From contig JAQVOT010000053.1 in assembly GCA_028702415.1 (NCBI GenBank), positions 1-7,460 on the forward strand: a stretch of DNA of 7,460 nucleotides, read 5' to 3'. Below, one piece after another: positions 6,363 to 7,460 of this stretch. The first letter of the stretch is position 1. The number at the start of each line of letters is the position of its first letter. A program made the position numbers and the translations under genes. This stretch comes from Eubacteriales bacterium. Lineage in GTDB: Bacteria; Bacillota; Clostridia; Peptostreptococcales; Anaerovoracaceae. Under the pieces are notes generated by a model. The model saw only the letters and a list, made by a program, of their open reading frames with translations. It did no database searches and was not told the origin of the DNA.

Positions 6363-6387
6363 GTCAAGGAGGTTTTTCGCCCTTGAC
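6363..6387 (+). repeat. Inverted repeat overlapping the -35 of module 2
   Basis: GTCAAGG (6363-6369) and CCTTGAC (6381-6387) form a perfect 7-bp inverted repeat with an 11-nt T-containing loop. The right arm includes most of the -35 hexamer. Module 1 lacks it. It could be an operator or a poor terminator for the upstream cluster. The rest of 6308-6362 holds only a weak AAATCT/AGATTT repeat (6344-6362) without a T run. Confidence 0.45.
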
Positions 6388-6411
6388 TGTTTCAAGTTTT
6401 AATAGTATCAT
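6383..6411 (+). promoter_or_regulatory. Promoter of cobalamin riboswitch module 2
   Basis: -35 TTGACT (6383-6388), 17-bp spacer, -10 TATCAT (6406-6411), expected start near 6418. Position relative to the aptamer is the same as in module 1. Confidence 0.8.
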
Positions 6412-6427
6412 GACTGAAGAAATTTAA

Positions 6428-6619
6428 TATTCGGACTCAGACAAATCGGAAGCCGGTTAAAATCCGGCACTGTGTCTCAGCAACCGTGATATCTACGAAA
6501 GGGCAAATGCCACTGGAGAAATCTGGGAAGGCGCCCAAGTAGGTTGGTGCAAAACTGCACCTAAAAGATTAAGTCGGTAGACCTGTCGTGAGTTAATAGT
6601 TAGTCTTCTGAGGTAGGAC
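6428..6619 (+). ncRNA. Cobalamin riboswitch, copy 2 (aptamer plus P13 hairpin)
   Basis: Second cobalamin-sensing leader, differing from copy 1 at about 13 positions over ~165 aligned bases (hand alignment). The P3 hairpin, the CACTGTGTCTCAGCAACCG core, the 'GCCACTGG...CTGGGAAGGC' element and the B12 box AAGTCGGTAGACCTGTC (6571-6587) are all conserved. P1 is CTCAGACA (6436-6443) with TGTCGTGAG (6584-6592). The stem GGTGC/GCACC (6546-6550/6557-6561) replaces a T-G pair of copy 1 by C-G. The P13 hairpin (6603-6619) keeps the 7-nt loop CTGAGGT, complementary to CTCAG in L5 (6476-6480). It controls the secreted DUF4430-like protein starting at 6804. Confidence 0.93.
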
Positions 6620-6653
6620 ATCGGATTTTTTTGTATGAATACAAAATTACTGG

Positions 6654-6680
6654 ATGCACTTGGAACGGGTGCATTTTTTT
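6654..6680 (+). terminator. Riboswitch 2 expression-platform terminator
   Basis: Stem ATGCACTT (6654-6661) / GGGTGCAT (6667-6674), loop GGAAC, T run 6674-6680. Same loop and length as the module 1 terminator, with the third pair changed from A-T to G-C on both sides. Confidence 0.85.
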
Positions 6681-6697
6681 GTTCGGTTCCGCAACGG

Positions 6698-6717
6698 GAT
6701 GAAAAAGACTTTTCATC
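6698..6717 (+). other. Hairpin in the long leader of the secreted-protein gene
   Basis: Perfect 8-bp stem GATGAAAA (6698-6705) / TTTTCATC (6710-6717), loop AGAC, with no T run. It lies in the 123-nt leader between terminator and start codon; it could stabilise mRNA or be incidental. Nothing else coding is seen in 6681-6803. Confidence 0.4.
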
Positions 6718-6803
6718 TGCAGGTGCAGAACGTCAGATTCAGTTGAGACATTCTGCCCTGCTTCTCCTTTAAGAAGACGCATAATTATCGGAGGAGGAAA
6801 ATA

Positions 6804-7460
6804 ATGAAAAAGAAAATGGCAAAATTTTTAGCAGTGCTTATGTGCCTCATGACTGCAGTAGCATTCATGCCGACATTCGCATTTGCAGCGGAAGTAGAAG
6901 AACCTGCAGAACTGTTTCCAGAGCAGGGGACGACGGAAGCTGTCGATGAACCGCAGGAAGAACCTGCAGATCCTGAAGCAGAAGACACAGAATTACCGGT
7001 TGCAGCGCCACAGGGAATCAGTACGCTGAGTGATCCTGTTACAATTTCAGTTACAGTTAACGGTGCAGATAAAGGTTCAGCGCTTGGTGTGGAGACCCTT
7101 AATGTAAGTTCAGATGCCTTCGATGAAAATGAAGAGGAAGCAGTAACGTTCGCAGATGTAATAACAGCATATTGCGGCCGTATAGGAAAAACCGTTGAAA
7201 TATACTACAACAGCAACTATTCTTCATGGTCTCTTTCAGAATTATTTGGAGATAAATCAGGTGCTTATGGATATTATATTAATAATAATTCGGCATGGTC
7301 AGCATCAGACGTAGTAAAAAATGGAGATGTTGTTACTGCTTTTGTATATGCGGCCAATGATTGGTCCGACAAGTACACATGGTTCGGTGAGTCTACTTAC
7401 TTCGGAAATGAAGATGAGTCAAACGGTATAAAGCTTATGGCTGCAGGATTTGATGAAAGC
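6804..7460 (+). CDS. Secreted DUF4430-like (transcobalamin-like) surface protein, partial at right edge
   Basis: Open for 219 codons and running off the window. A strong ribosome binding site GGAGGAGG (6790-6797) lies 6 nt before the ATG. Residues 1-28 are a signal peptide: basic 'MKKKMAK', hydrophobic core, cleavage likely after A-F-A (28). Residues 30 to about 66 form an acidic Pro/Glu/Ala-rich linker; 'EEPA' recurs and its DNA (14 nt) repeats at 6897-6910 and 6957-6970. A DUF4430-like domain starts near residue 79 ('VTISVTVNGADKG'), with 'FADVITAYC' in place of the usual helix, 'GAYGYYINN' (153-161) in place of the GW-x-Y-x-V-N-G signature, and 'VKNGDVVTAFVYA' near 172-184. The cobalamin riboswitch upstream suggests a role in corrinoid binding or capture, by inference. 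The missing C-terminus could hold more domains and a wall or membrane anchor. Confidence 0.85.
   Translation, partial: MKKKMAKFLAVLMCLMTAVAFMPTFAFAAEVEEPAELFPEQGTTEAVDEPQEEPADPEAEDTELPVAAPQGISTLSDPVTISVTVNGADKGSALGVETLNVSSDAFDENEEEAVTFADVITAYCGRIGKTVEIYYNSNYSSWSLSELFGDKSGAYGYYINNNSAWSASDVVKNGDVVTAFVYAANDWSDKYTWFGESTYFGNEDESNGIKLMAAGFDES

Noticed and set aside
4184..6680. The two riboswitch cassettes as ends of an insertion sequence or composite transposon
   Set aside because: They are in direct orientation, contain no transposase, and lack terminal inverted repeats or visible target duplications.
6785..6988. Minus-strand frame rich in Ser and Ala
   Set aside because: It is the complement of the signal peptide and acidic linker of the secreted protein; its composition is an artefact of GCA/GAA-rich codons on the other strand.
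470..7460. CRISPR array, tRNA or rRNA genes
   Set aside because: No regularly spaced repeats, no tRNA cloverleaf and no rRNA-like sequence were seen in the intergenic regions.

Overview
The window looks like a chromosomal segment of a low-to-mid-GC Gram-positive anaerobe, most likely a member of the Clostridia (Eubacteriales). The evidence is the strong AGGAGG-type ribosome binding sites, the -35/-10 promoters with 17-bp spacers, the short hairpin plus U-run terminators, a lipobox protein, a FeoB-associated Cys-rich mini-protein and DUF4430-type surface proteins. A family-level placement (for example Anaerovoracaceae-like) would be a guess.

Layout. (1) 2-469 is the 3' end of metG (tRNA-binding domain of methionyl-tRNA synthetase), closed by a terminator at 508-537. 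(2) 602-4133 is a compact three-gene operon: a MATE exporter, asnS and an exodeoxyribonuclease III/AP endonuclease (gaps of 14 and 10 bp). Its promoter has an extended -10 element so close to the start codon that the MATE mRNA is probably leaderless. (3) 4184-5835 is a promoter, a cobalamin riboswitch and an intrinsic terminator, followed by a DUF4430 lipoprotein and, 2 bp later, a TIM-barrel protein of the AP-endonuclease-2/sugar-phosphate-isomerase superfamily, with its own terminator. (4) 5857-6307 is a separate promoter overlapped by palindromic operator-like repeats. It is followed by a small membrane-protein ORF interrupted by an in-frame TAG at codon 12, and a 47-residue FeoB-associated Cys-rich membrane protein. 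(5) 6383 to the right edge is a second copy of the promoter/cobalamin-riboswitch/terminator module, driving a secreted protein with a signal peptide, an acidic linker and a second, diverged DUF4430-like domain. That gene runs off the window.

How the genes fit together. Regions 3 and 5 form a small B12-responsive regulon. Two duplicated riboswitch modules with matching internal geometry control two different cell-surface proteins that share a fold family with the C-terminal, cobalamin-capping domain of animal transcobalamin/intrinsic factor. The simplest reading is a Gram-positive surface system for capturing corrinoids, repressed when cobalamin is plentiful. The TIM-barrel gene shares the first riboswitch, and the small metal-related cluster lies between the two modules. 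Their roles are not evident from sequence. The capture hypothesis is inference; riboswitch identity, duplication and co-transcription are read from the sequence.
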